The notes below the pieces were generated by a model that had not been told where the DNA came from, did not search any database, and saw only the letters and a list, made by a program, of their open reading frames with translations. Below, piece after piece: positions 26,373 through 34,694 of a DNA stretch of 64,000 bases; within the stretch, counting starts at the first letter, position 1; every line of letters starts with the position of its first letter. Source of the stretch: Lysobacter_K sp043738095. Its GTDB lineage: Bacteria; Pseudomonadota; Gammaproteobacteria; Xanthomonadales; Xanthomonadaceae. The stretch lies in assembly GCA_043738095.1 (NCBI GenBank), contig JAYSZI010000019.1, positions 1 through 64,000 of the forward strand. Reading direction: 5' to 3'. A program made the translations under genes and the position numbers.

Positions 26373-26608
26373 CGTCATTCTCCTTGTTGGACCGTCTCGG
26401 CCCGTAGTCTGGATGGACGCCGTACCCTCCATGGGGAACCGTTAACCAGTCCGGCGCGAGCTTTGTGTTCTTCCTAGTGCGTCGAACCTAGGCGGCCCAA
26501 ATCGACACGTCGGCGAAAGAAATTATGTGGCATGTGCGATACGTGCACGTGCAACCGATCGCAGTATCAGCTCAGCCCCTCACGTTGCTGGCGTCCGCCA
26601 TGGACGCG

Positions 26609-27208
26609 CTAATACCCGCTCACGGCACGATGCCAGCGCAGCACCTCTTCGGGCAGTACCGGTTCCAGCGCGATGCCGAACGCCACGTACGCATCCAGTG
26701 CGTCGCGCACGACGCCTTGGCCTGGCGTGGAAATCGCGGGGGTGTCCAGCTCGGCGGGCGTAAGCATCGCCTGTGACCAGGAGTACAGCAGGTCGCGCCG
26801 TGCCAGCAGTGCCTGCTGCAACCACGGCCGCAACGACTGATGCAGCGTATGACCCTGCGCCTGCAACGTGAGCGCCGCCTGCGCCAACGGCGCGTAGGCG
26901 CCGCGATACCACTCGCCGTGCCCCGCCGCTTCGTGCCGCACAGTCAATGGTGCGGGTGCATTGTGCAGCTTGATCGACCGCGCTAGGGCCAGCTCGATGG
27001 CACGCGCATCGCGCACGGTCTCGGTCTCGATCAGGAACGCGCGATCGAGGTCGAATACTTCGAAATAACGCCGATGCAATGCCTGGAACCGGTCGAGCGG
27101 ATCGCGCGAAAAACCAAGCTTGAGATGGTCTTCGACCGCACACGGCAGCACGTAGACAAAACAGCGCGCCCAACGGAGGGTGCGCTGGTGTGTGGGATCG
27201 CGCTCCAC
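26609..27208 (-). CDS. GIY-YIG-like nuclease family protein
   Basis: A 199-residue protein whose first 90 residues have the pattern of a T5orf172/GIY-YIG domain: FVYVLPC for the first strand, LKLGFSRDPLDRFQAL for the second motif (KxGxSxDPxxR) and ETETVRDARAIELALA with an acidic residue in place of the usual catalytic Glu helix. The C-terminal half is helical and unrecognised. A DNA-cutting activity is inferred from the fold only. GTG start at 27208; it lies 20 bases after the DUF1428 gene. Confidence 0.68.
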   Translation of the reverse strand: MERDPTHQRTLRWARCFVYVLPCAVEDHLKLGFSRDPLDRFQALHRRYFEVFDLDRAFLIETETVRDARAIELALARSIKLHNAPAPLTVRHEAAGHGEWYRGAYAPLAQAALTLQAQGHTLHQSLRPWLQQALLARRDLLYSWSQAMLTPAELDTPAISTPGQGVVRDALDAYVAFGIALEPVLPEEVLRWHRAVSGY

Positions 27209-27228
27209 GCTCGTCCGGCGGCGCGCCG

Positions 27229-27588
27229 TTACGCGTCGACCATCAGCTTGAAGCCTCCCCAGAACATCCGCTTGCCATCGAACGGCATCGTCTTGGGATC
27301 CATCATTTCGGCCAAGCGCGGATCACTCATGACCTTGGCGTTGATCCGGTCACGCTGCGCGCGCGACTTGTAGACGATCCACGCGAACACCACGGTCTCG
27401 CCGGGCTTGAGTTTGACGCTCTGCGGGAACGAGGTGTGCTTTCCCGGCTTGACGTCGTCGGCTACGCACTCGCGGTACTCAAGCGCGCCGTACTCGCGCC
27501 AGATCGCACCGGCCTTGCGCGCTATCCGGCGGTAAGCCGCTAGGTTCTTGGTTGGTACAGGCACCACAAATCCATCGACATAGCTCAC
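27229..27588 (-). CDS. DUF1428 family protein (dimeric alpha/beta barrel)
   Basis: A 119-residue protein matching the DUF1428 family: SYVDGFVVPVPTKNLAAYRRIA at the start, then EYRECVADDV and MPFDGKRMFWGGFKLMV at the end. No activity is established. The GTG at 27588 has AGGAG seven bases upstream and is chosen over a longer ATG. The DUF1428 gene leads an apparent two-gene unit with the GIY-YIG-like protein. Confidence 0.9.
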   Translation of the reverse strand: MSYVDGFVVPVPTKNLAAYRRIARKAGAIWREYGALEYRECVADDVKPGKHTSFPQSVKLKPGETVVFAWIVYKSRAQRDRINAKVMSDPRLAEMMDPKTMPFDGKRMFWGGFKLMVDA

Positions 27589-27780
27589 GGGTCTCTCCTG
27601 ATAGGTTGAGTTCAAACGCAGATCGGCGTGATCGCCACGGTGAAACGCCTTTCAAAAGCGTGCGGCAAGCCACATACGCGATTGGATTTGCGCTTCTATT
27701 GGGACGACGAACGGACGACGGCGAATTCGACATGTGGACGCGAACTATTTGAAGGTGCGAAGCGCAAGCGAAAACACGGC

Positions 27781-27836
27781 CGACTCAACACGACCGGTTC
27801 TACACGACCAATTCAACACGACCGATTCAATCAGGC
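27781..27836. repeat. 14-bp tandem repeat, about 3.5 copies
   Basis: Units at 27781, 27795, 27809 and 27823 follow the consensus CRATTCAACACGAC; the fourth copy is partial (CGATTCAATC). The array lies in the 301-base gene-free gap between DUF1428 and the GAF-GGDEF gene. The rest of that gap shows no gene. Confidence 0.8.
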
Positions 27837-27889
27837 TCCTTCGGCCCGGAAGCTGCAACCACCTTCCGGTCACCTACCCGCGAGGGGCG

Positions 27890-28996
27890 CTACCGCAAGC
27901 GCCGTGATCTCTTGTCCTGGTACATCGCCGCATCGGCGGCGGCCAGCACCGAAGCGGCGTCGGCCTCACCGTCGTACGCGACCCAGCCTACGCTGGTCTG
28001 TATGCGCAGCCGCACGCCGTCGACCGTGCGCGGCTCGGCTAGCGCAGCCTGAATGTTAGCCGACACCACTTGGGTGTCGCGTTCGATATCGCGCACCGAA
28101 GGCAACAGCACCACGAACTCGTCGCCACCCAGCCGCGCGATGACATCCGAGTCGCGCAGGCACGACTTCAGCGCGGTCGCAGTCGCACGCAGCACGGCAT
28201 CACCGGTGGCGTGGCCGTAGTCATCGTTGATCGCCTTGAACCGATCCAAGTCGAGGAACATCACCGCAAACCCATCGCGCGTGCCTTGGTGCGCTTCGCA
28301 CACTTCTGTCAGGCGGGTGACGAAATGGGCGCGATTGGGCAGCCCCGTCAGGTCGTCGTACAGCGCCGCATCCTGGTACTTGCGGGCTTTGGCTCGCGTG
28401 GTTTTGAGCGATGCCTCCAGCCGCGTCAGGAGGCGCGCATGCTCGTCCAGAGCAATCTGCCTGCCGAGCGCGCCACCGAGCGCATTGCCGACCAGCGCCA
28501 CGGCCTGCGCGTCGATGTCGTCGAAGGCGTGGGTGACGCTGGAACACACCTCCAACACGCCCAGCACGGCGTCGCCATAGCGCAGTGGCGTGGCAATTAG
28601 CGAGTGAAGGTGATGAGTCCTGCTGATGGTGCCGGCAACCCGCTCATCAGCATGGGTGGCATCACAGTGCAGCACTTGGTGCGAGCGCATGCAGGCACGG
28701 GCCAAGGTATGGCCGCAATCGAACGCCTCCACTGCCACGCCCGTCATCTGCCCGCGCGCCGAAGCGACCTTCAGCACGGGCGTATCGTTGGCCATCAACA
28801 CCACCGCGCCAGTCGCGCGGGTGAGCTGCATGATCGTGTCGGTTGCCTCTTCGAGAAATGACGCGGTGCTGCCGGCGTGTTCGGCGATCCGGACCAGTGC
28901 GTCCACTACGGTGCGAAGGCGAACGTAATCGCTGGCACCCTGCGAACCGGAAACCCAAGGCAAAGTCCGAGAAGCCTGCCCCCTCGTAACGTCCAT
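27890..28996 (-). CDS. GAF-GGDEF diguanylate cyclase
   Basis: A 368-residue cytoplasmic protein: a GAF domain at about residues 30-180 (TGAVVLMANDTPVLKVASARG, HSLIATPLRYGDAVLGVLEV), then a GGDEF domain with an intact active site (RLGGDEFVVLLPS near residue 290) and the substrate-binding LTGLPNRAHF. It should produce cyclic di-GMP in response to a small ligand or redox cue sensed by the GAF domain. The ATG at 28996 precedes the first helix; the 49 upstream in-frame residues are low-complexity. First of a five-gene minus-strand block of cyclic-di-GMP functions, seen from the left. Confidence 0.92.
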   Translation of the reverse strand: MDVTRGQASRTLPWVSGSQGASDYVRLRTVVDALVRIAEHAGSTASFLEEATDTIMQLTRATGAVVLMANDTPVLKVASARGQMTGVAVEAFDCGHTLARACMRSHQVLHCDATHADERVAGTISRTHHLHSLIATPLRYGDAVLGVLEVCSSVTHAFDDIDAQAVALVGNALGGALGRQIALDEHARLLTRLEASLKTTRAKARKYQDAALYDDLTGLPNRAHFVTRLTEVCEAHQGTRDGFAVMFLDLDRFKAINDDYGHATGDAVLRATATALKSCLRDSDVIARLGGDEFVVLLPSVRDIERDTQVVSANIQAALAEPRTVDGVRLRIQTSVGWVAYDGEADAASVLAAADAAMYQDKRSRRLR

Positions 28997-29451
28997 AGAC
29001 AATCCACTGCCACTTCCTGAGTCACGATCGTACGAAGTCGAGGTCAAGCGCAGGTGAGTGGCGGGATGAACAGGGTCCGGCGCACAACCCCCGCTTCTCC
29101 CAACCCTTATCTCCGGCTCCTCGTAAACCCGAGCTCCGCACACTTCGGGCGGGCGCCTGCCTCGAGCGAGAATCCTTACCCCTTTCCCCGTTCCCCTCGC
29201 ACCGCTGCAAATAACCTGCGCGCGAACTCGCCACGCCTACGCTGCACCTTCTGGGCAGCGGCCCTACCCTGAGTATGCTGAATGGGCCGCGGAAACCAGG
29301 CGCTTGTGGCTGGCGTGCGTGCATCGGGCGCGGTGTTTGGCCGATAAGTGGTCCGGGGCGTGCCCGCGGAAGCGATGATGTGGGCTGGTTCATCGATAGC
29401 TGCCCGTCACATAGGTCTTGCGGCTGCGGCCGCGTCGCGTTCCATGTCGCA
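28997..29451. other. Gene-free region
   Basis: 455 bases without a supportable gene. Open frames here are Arg/Pro/Ser-rich and lack family features. No repeat or clear palindrome was recognised. The promoter of the GAF-GGDEF gene should be at its left end. Confidence 0.4.
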
Positions 29452-29804
29452 CTACACCAGCACTTGGCGCGTCCGCACCAGGAAAAGATCGATCTCGCGT
29501 TCGGTCTTTACGTCAATCATTCGCTCCGGCCGCATCCCGCGGGGGCAAGCCAGGCGCGGCGTGGTGCCGAGTAGCCGGCAGATCAACGGACGTTCGTCAT
29601 ACGCCTCGCAGCCGGGCGGCCCCAAATGCGGGCAACTCAAGTCGGCCAATGCAGCATCGCGCACCGCAGCGTCTTTTCGAGGCAGCCGCGCCATCTCTTC
29701 GGACGAAGCAGTGACCGGGCCGCAACAGTCGTGCAACCCGCCACGCAGACCAAGGTTGGAATGCGCTCCCGCAGGTTTCGCAGCTGTTGCAGGGTGTCCG
29801 TCAT
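29452..29804 (-). pseudogene. YkgJ family cysteine cluster protein, single-base frameshift
   Basis: The gene begins at ATG 29804 (MTDTLQQLRNLRERIP) and runs as TLVCVAGC. It then loses frame at about 29735-29740, inside the metal-binding cluster, where GGTTGC-ACGAC would read GGTTGCCACGAC if one C were restored. After that the frame continues as HDCCGPVTASSEEMARL to the end (LFLVRTRQVLV). The repaired product is 117 residues, the usual size for the CxxxCxxCC family. It lies 9 bases after the GGDEF-EAL gene. It could be a real inactivation or a sequencing error. Confidence 0.78.
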
Positions 29805-29813
29805 GCGCTCAGG

Positions 29814-31136
29814 TCAGCGCGGGAACGTGGACTGCGCGATACCCCCGGGACCTGCCGCCGATTCGTTCGCCCCCAGCCACTGCTGCAACTCCGCTGTCGG
29901 CATTGCCTTGCCCAGCAGGAATCCCTGCGCGGTGTCACAGCCCAGTCGCGTCAGTGCCTGCAAGGTCGCCTCGTCCTCCACACCTTCCGCCGCGACGCTC
30001 AAGCCGAAGCGGTGCGCAAGCTCAACGATCAGCTGGGTGATGTCGGCGCTGGCAGGGTCGGTGAGCAAGGTCGAGACGAACGAACGGTCGACCTTCAATT
30101 CATCAGCAGGCAGGTTGCGGAAGTACGCGAGGCACGAGTAGCCGGTGCCGAAATCGTCGATGGATACTCTGACGCCCAGCACGCGGATCCGCGCAAGCGC
30201 GGCGAACGCGCGCTCCGTGTCCATCAACGAGCTCTCGGTGACTTCCAGCACCAGCTTCACGCGTTCGCAGCCCCATAGCTGCAGTGCGTCCTCGACCAAA
30301 TCTGCCAAGTCCGGCTGGGTGGCCACCGTGCCAGGCAGGTTGACGGACACAGTGAGCGGCTCATCGCCAGCGGGCCATTGGCTTGCCTGCCGCAGCGCAG
30401 TGTTGAGCGCCCACACCGTGAGTTTTTTGATTTGTCCTGTGCGTTCGGCCACCGGAATAAACAGATCTGGGGCCACCGTGCCACGCGACGGACTGTTCCA
30501 GCGCATCAAGGCTTCCGCGCCGATCGGGCGCAGATCGGTCGTGCGCACTTGTGGCTGATAGTGCATGACCATCTCGCCCCGCTCGATCGCGCCACCTAGC
30601 TGCATTTCCAAATCCCACAACGCAGAAATGTCCTGATCCCGGGCGGCGTCCGGGGCAAACGCGTGACGCAAACGTGCCTGGCGCGCGCCGATCACCGCCG
30701 CCTCGGCGCGGCGCAGTAGGAAGTCCGGATGGCTGGCGTGCATCGGACACAGCGCGGCACCAACCGTCACCGCCAGGCTCACGCGCGCCTCAGACGCCTG
30801 GAACGGCACGTCGAGCAGGCGGAACAGCTTTTGGATCGCCAGCTCCGCGTGACCCTTATTCATTACCTGGGTCAGCACCATCGCAAATCGGTTGTCGCCG
30901 ATACGCGCCACGTAATCCGCAGGGCGTGCCACCGCCTTGAGCTGGTGCGTGAGGTGCAATAGCAACTGGTCGCCAACGTCATAACCAAACGCGCCGTTGA
31001 TCTGCGCGAAGCCGTCGACATCGATGATCAGCAACGCGAGTGCCGTGTGCCGGTCATTGGCGCTCATCACGTACCGCGACAAGGCCGGCAGAAAGGCGCG
31101 GCGGTTGCTCAGACCCGTCAGGGCATCAAGATTCAT
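29814..31136 (-). CDS. Cyclic-di-GMP phosphodiesterase, degenerate GGDEF plus EAL
   Basis: A 440-residue cytoplasmic protein. The first 165 residues are a GGDEF domain (LTGLSNRRAFLP), but the active site reads RIGDNRFAMVL, so it should not make cyclic di-GMP and may only bind GTP. The EAL domain is complete: GAEALMRW, VSVNLPG, LEVTESSLM, SIDDFGTGYSCL, LKVDRSFV and AAEGVEDEA. It should hydrolyse cyclic di-GMP to pGpG. No sensor domain is fused; it begins directly with the GGDEF fold. Confidence 0.93.
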   Translation of the reverse strand: MNLDALTGLSNRRAFLPALSRYVMSANDRHTALALLIIDVDGFAQINGAFGYDVGDQLLLHLTHQLKAVARPADYVARIGDNRFAMVLTQVMNKGHAELAIQKLFRLLDVPFQASEARVSLAVTVGAALCPMHASHPDFLLRRAEAAVIGARQARLRHAFAPDAARDQDISALWDLEMQLGGAIERGEMVMHYQPQVRTTDLRPIGAEALMRWNSPSRGTVAPDLFIPVAERTGQIKKLTVWALNTALRQASQWPAGDEPLTVSVNLPGTVATQPDLADLVEDALQLWGCERVKLVLEVTESSLMDTERAFAALARIRVLGVRVSIDDFGTGYSCLAYFRNLPADELKVDRSFVSTLLTDPASADITQLIVELAHRFGLSVAAEGVEDEATLQALTRLGCDTAQGFLLGKAMPTAELQQWLGANESAAGPGGIAQSTFPR

Positions 31137-31195
31137 CGTCTTTGGTGCTCAGTCGCAAAGGCGTTATGGGTGCGTATCTGCGGAGACTTGCAGAT

Positions 31196-32443
31196 TCAAT
31201 CGAGAAACAGCTCGGTTGGGTCGATCCCGTAGGCACCGCGCGTCAGGCTGCACTTGACGGTCAATGGTCGCTGCTGCTCGTCCTCGGGCACCTCGCTCAG
31301 GTCGATGGGGCGAAACTCGGACAAAGGTCTTTTCTCTGCGTCCAGCAGCAGCATCACGCACGGCCGCAGGCGCTTGAGGCTGTGCACCGACATCACCACG
31401 CCCACGGTGCCATCAGACAGTTCCACCAGCGAACCGGTGGGATAGATGCCGCAGGTGCGGATGAATTGCTCGACCAACTCGGCTTGAAACAAACGATCGC
31501 GGCACTCGTACAGCTCCATAACGGCTTGGTGCGGCGAGCGGCCAGCGGCATGCGGGCGGGTGCTGGTCATCGCGTCATAGCTATCGATCAAGCCAATGAT
31601 GCGCGCGAAGATCGGGATCTCCGCGCCGCGCAAGCCGCGCGGGTAGCCGCTGCCGTCGTGACGCTCATGATGGTGGGCAACCATCTCCACCACGTTAGGT
31701 GACAAGCCCGGAGTGTGGTCTACGATCCCGCACCCCTCGGCGACGTGGCTGCGCAACAACCGCCAGTCGGCATCTGCCAGCACGCCCGGCTGCGCAAGCA
31801 GTTCGTTGGACAGGCGGATTTTGCCGATGTCGCATAGCAACCCGCCCATGGCGAGGTCGCGGAGATCCTGCCGCTCCAAGCCCAGGTGGCGCCCGAACGT
31901 GGCGGCCCACACGGCACATCCCAACGCGTGCTGATAGCTGTAGTCGCTCTTGCGCCGCAGCTCCATCACCCATGGCATCGCCGATGGATTGCGGGTGATT
32001 GACTCGACCAAGGTGTCGACGCCTTCAGCGAGCTTGTCGACGTCGAGCTTGTGGCCGTTGTGCAGATCGTCCATCACCGCGGTGATGCCCGCTTCCAGCA
32101 GGGCGTTCGCCCTCTTGGCATCGCCCAGCTCCGCATCGAAGCCGGAGGTGGGCTCCCAACGGGCGCGCCTTAGCGACTCAATTTCGTCCTCCACGCGCGC
32201 GTGACGGACCAACGGATCGTCGTCGAACGTTACGTAGCGCAGATCCGGCGAGCAGCCGCGACTGACGTCGACGTGGACAAAATTGCATAGGCGCTGGAGG
32301 TCGCGGATTTGTGCTTCGGTGGTGATTTTCACCCCCACCAGCGGAAACCCGGTGCCGCCCCACGGGCGGTCCAGGCGCGCTACAAACATGTCCAGCCGCA
32401 GGCCTTGCACGCTGATTCGGTACTCCTGACGATCTGCACTCAT
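31196..32443 (-). CDS. HD-GYP protein with DUF3391 domain and altered HD motif
   Basis: A 415-residue protein with an N-terminal DUF3391 domain (about residues 8-100) and a central HD-GYP domain (about 155-330). The GYP signature HHERHDGSGYP is intact. In the first metal motif the usual HDIGK reads CDIGK (Cys near residue 204), so a metal-binding His is replaced. The remaining His of the upstream motif (YQHALGCA) is present. HD-GYP enzymes hydrolyse cyclic di-GMP; here activity may be reduced or lost. An alternative start lies 15 codons upstream; the ATG at 32443 fits the domain start. Confidence 0.9.
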   Translation of the reverse strand: MSADRQEYRISVQGLRLDMFVARLDRPWGGTGFPLVGVKITTEAQIRDLQRLCNFVHVDVSRGCSPDLRYVTFDDDPLVRHARVEDEIESLRRARWEPTSGFDAELGDAKRANALLEAGITAVMDDLHNGHKLDVDKLAEGVDTLVESITRNPSAMPWVMELRRKSDYSYQHALGCAVWAATFGRHLGLERQDLRDLAMGGLLCDIGKIRLSNELLAQPGVLADADWRLLRSHVAEGCGIVDHTPGLSPNVVEMVAHHHERHDGSGYPRGLRGAEIPIFARIIGLIDSYDAMTSTRPHAAGRSPHQAVMELYECRDRLFQAELVEQFIRTCGIYPTGSLVELSDGTVGVVMSVHSLKRLRPCVMLLLDAEKRPLSEFRPIDLSEVPEDEQQRPLTVKCSLTRGAYGIDPTELFLD

Positions 32444-32663
32444 AGGCGCGAACTCTCGAAGTTGGTGCACCTTAGCAAGTAGTGGCACGCGGCCCCCGAT
32501 GCGTCCCCAGGGCCCCGTTCGCTCGCGCCCGCAGCGGCGGTCGCCTCACGCCGTGTTTGCGCCTGGCAACACGTGCGAAATCAGCCATGTGCCGCGCCGG
32601 CTAACGCGCTGGGTCACGGCCGGTGCGGACAACCAAGCCCCTCGCGGCCGCAGCCCAATCGCA

Positions 32664-33848
32664 TCATTGCAACATCACCGCGTTCCGCCCTGCTCGCTTG
32701 GCCTCGTACATTTCCTGATCGGCACGGGCGACTGTTTCGGTGACGCTTTCACCCGGGCGGTGCTCAGTGACACCGGCTGAGAACGACAAAGGCTGGCCGT
32801 TTGCGTGCTGCAGCGTACGCACTTGCGTCAGCAGACGCTGCACGCTCGCGTAAGCCTGCGGACCCTGGGTCTCGGGCAGCAACAATAAAAACTCATCACC
32901 GCCCCAACGCGCCATCAAATCGCTTGCTCTCAGCGTTGCCGTCGCCGCGGTAACGAACGCCCGCAGCATATCGTCGCCGCCGGCATGGCCGTAGGCGTCA
33001 TTGACCCATTTGAAGTGATCCAGGTCGATGACAGCGATGCAGAACACATGACCCATGCGGGCGGAGCGGGCGTGCTCTTGCGCCAGCCGATCCAGCATGT
33101 GGCGGCGGTTGGCCAGCCCAGTCAGCTCATCGCGCGTAGCTAGCCGCTGCACTTCCTGCAAAGCCTCAGTAAGCGCCGCGCGTTGCGAGCGCAGCTTGTT
33201 TCGCAGCGAGGACAGTCGCGCCGCCACCAGCGACAGCGCCGGCAGCATGATGGTCACCATCATCACGTTGGTCAGGTCCACCCGCAGCTCGGCATTGCTG
33301 AGCGACCACGTCGGCCCACCCGGAGTGACGACGTGCAGCGCCACCACGCAGCCGAACAGGCTGGCCAACGCAAAAACCGTCAGGGCCGTGAGCCCGCGCC
33401 AGCTCAAGGAGAACGCGCCAAACGTGAAGATCAGCAACAGCGGCAACAGGGCGACGTGGCGCACCGGGCCGCAGATCAGATAGCCCCATGCCACCGCCAA
33501 TACGCCCAGTACGATCTGCGCAGCCGTCAATGCCGGATCGGCGAAGCGCTCGCTCCAGCCGCTGCGCAGCGCCAGGTACACCGCGCTCAATCCCGCAATT
33601 AGGAATACGCACCAGCCGAGCAGCCGTTCTCCGTGCACCCAGCCCTGGCGGGTACCGAACCACATGACCAGGGCGCTGGCCGAATACACCAGGGCAGAGA
33701 TCAACCATTGCGTAAGGCGTATGCGCCGGCGCGGATCGGTGCTCAGTACGGCATCGGCAATGCTCTCCCACGGCGAACGGTGAGCATCGGGAATCTTCGC
33801 CGCGACGGGCGCAGGCAGGTCCAGCGGCACCGGCGGGAGCGTGTCCAT
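32664..33848 (-). CDS. Membrane diguanylate cyclase (MASE-type sensor plus GGDEF)
   Basis: A 394-residue protein: a cytoplasmic N-tail, about six membrane helices between residues 45 and 215 (a MASE2-like arrangement), a coiled segment (RSQRAALTEALQEVQRLA) and a GGDEF domain with an intact active site (RWGGDEFLLLLPE) and the motif LTGLANRRHM. It should synthesise cyclic di-GMP under control of a membrane-borne signal. It is the upstream end of the minus-strand cyclic-di-GMP block, 220 bases from the HD-GYP gene. Confidence 0.92.
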   Translation of the reverse strand: MDTLPPVPLDLPAPVAAKIPDAHRSPWESIADAVLSTDPRRRIRLTQWLISALVYSASALVMWFGTRQGWVHGERLLGWCVFLIAGLSAVYLALRSGWSERFADPALTAAQIVLGVLAVAWGYLICGPVRHVALLPLLLIFTFGAFSLSWRGLTALTVFALASLFGCVVALHVVTPGGPTWSLSNAELRVDLTNVMMVTIMLPALSLVAARLSSLRNKLRSQRAALTEALQEVQRLATRDELTGLANRRHMLDRLAQEHARSARMGHVFCIAVIDLDHFKWVNDAYGHAGGDDMLRAFVTAATATLRASDLMARWGGDEFLLLLPETQGPQAYASVQRLLTQVRTLQHANGQPLSFSAGVTEHRPGESVTETVARADQEMYEAKRAGRNAVMLQ

Positions 33849-34002
33849 GGGCTCTCTTGCGTCAGCGGCTACCGGGCCATCCTACGACGCGATGACGGGC
33901 GCTTGCACGCGCGCAGCACCCGAAGCCCGACGATCGTCTCGATCACGGGTTTGAATGGCTCGACGCTGTGCAGGCGCTTCGCAGCGGCTTGGCTGCCCGC
34001 TA

Positions 34003-34668
34003 TTAGCGATTGGCATAAAGGCTCGGCAACGTGGCCTTGAGTTTCCTGACCTTCGGGGCGTCGTGGACAACGATGTACGGGTGGTTGGGATTGAGTCGCG
34101 CAAAATCCTGGTGATAGCCCTCCGCCGGATAGAACGCCTGCAGTGGCACCACCTGGGTCACCACCGGCTTGGCGAACACCTTGGCACGCCCAAGCTGGGC
34201 GATATATGCCGAAGCCGCAGCCTTCTGCGAGGCGTTGCCGTAGAAAATCGCCGAGCGATATTGCGGGCCGGAATCGGGGCCTTGGCGGTTGAGCTGGGTG
34301 GGGTCGTGGGCGACCGAAAACAGCACGTTCAGCAGTTGACCGTAGCTGACTTCGGCCGGGTCATAGACGACTTTGACGGCCTCGGCGTGGCGGGTCTGGC
34401 CGGAGCTCACCAACGGGTAAAGCGCGGTCGACGCCGTGCCACCGGCGTAGCCCGAGGTCACCTGTTTGACGCCCTTCACATGTTCGAACACGGCCTCGAT
34501 GCCCCAAAAGCAGCCGCCCGCAAAAACCGCGACCTGATCGCCGGCCCTCGTCGGCGCGTCGGCACTCAGGCTGCGAGACACCACGGGCTTTCCGCCCGCA
34601 TGAACAAGTGAAGCCGCGCATGCCAGCGTCAACGCCAACATGGCGAGGGATCGGTTTGGGGTGGTCAT
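34003..34668 (-). CDS. msrA: Peptide methionine (S)-S-oxide reductase, exported
   Basis: A 221-residue MsrA with a signal peptide (LAMLALTLACAASLVHA). The catalytic motif GGCFWGIEAVF lies near residue 52; other family parts are SGYAGG, VYDPAEVSYGQLLNVLF and RSAIFY. It repairs methionine sulfoxide S-epimers in periplasmic proteins. The ATG at 34668 has TTGGAG at a good distance. A GTG at 34698 would overlap the msrB stop, so the two genes form an operon. Confidence 0.95.
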   Translation of the reverse strand: MTTPNRSLAMLALTLACAASLVHAGGKPVVSRSLSADAPTRAGDQVAVFAGGCFWGIEAVFEHVKGVKQVTSGYAGGTASTALYPLVSSGQTRHAEAVKVVYDPAEVSYGQLLNVLFSVAHDPTQLNRQGPDSGPQYRSAIFYGNASQKAAASAYIAQLGRAKVFAKPVVTQVVPLQAFYPAEGYHQDFARLNPNHPYIVVHDAPKVRKLKATLPSLYANR

Positions 34669-34694
34669 GGCGCGCTCCAATGGTTTACGAGTGG

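Noticed and set aside
28997..29451. Arg-rich frame on the minus strand as a gene
   Set aside because: It has no ribosome-binding site, no family feature and a composition typical of non-coding high-GC DNA.
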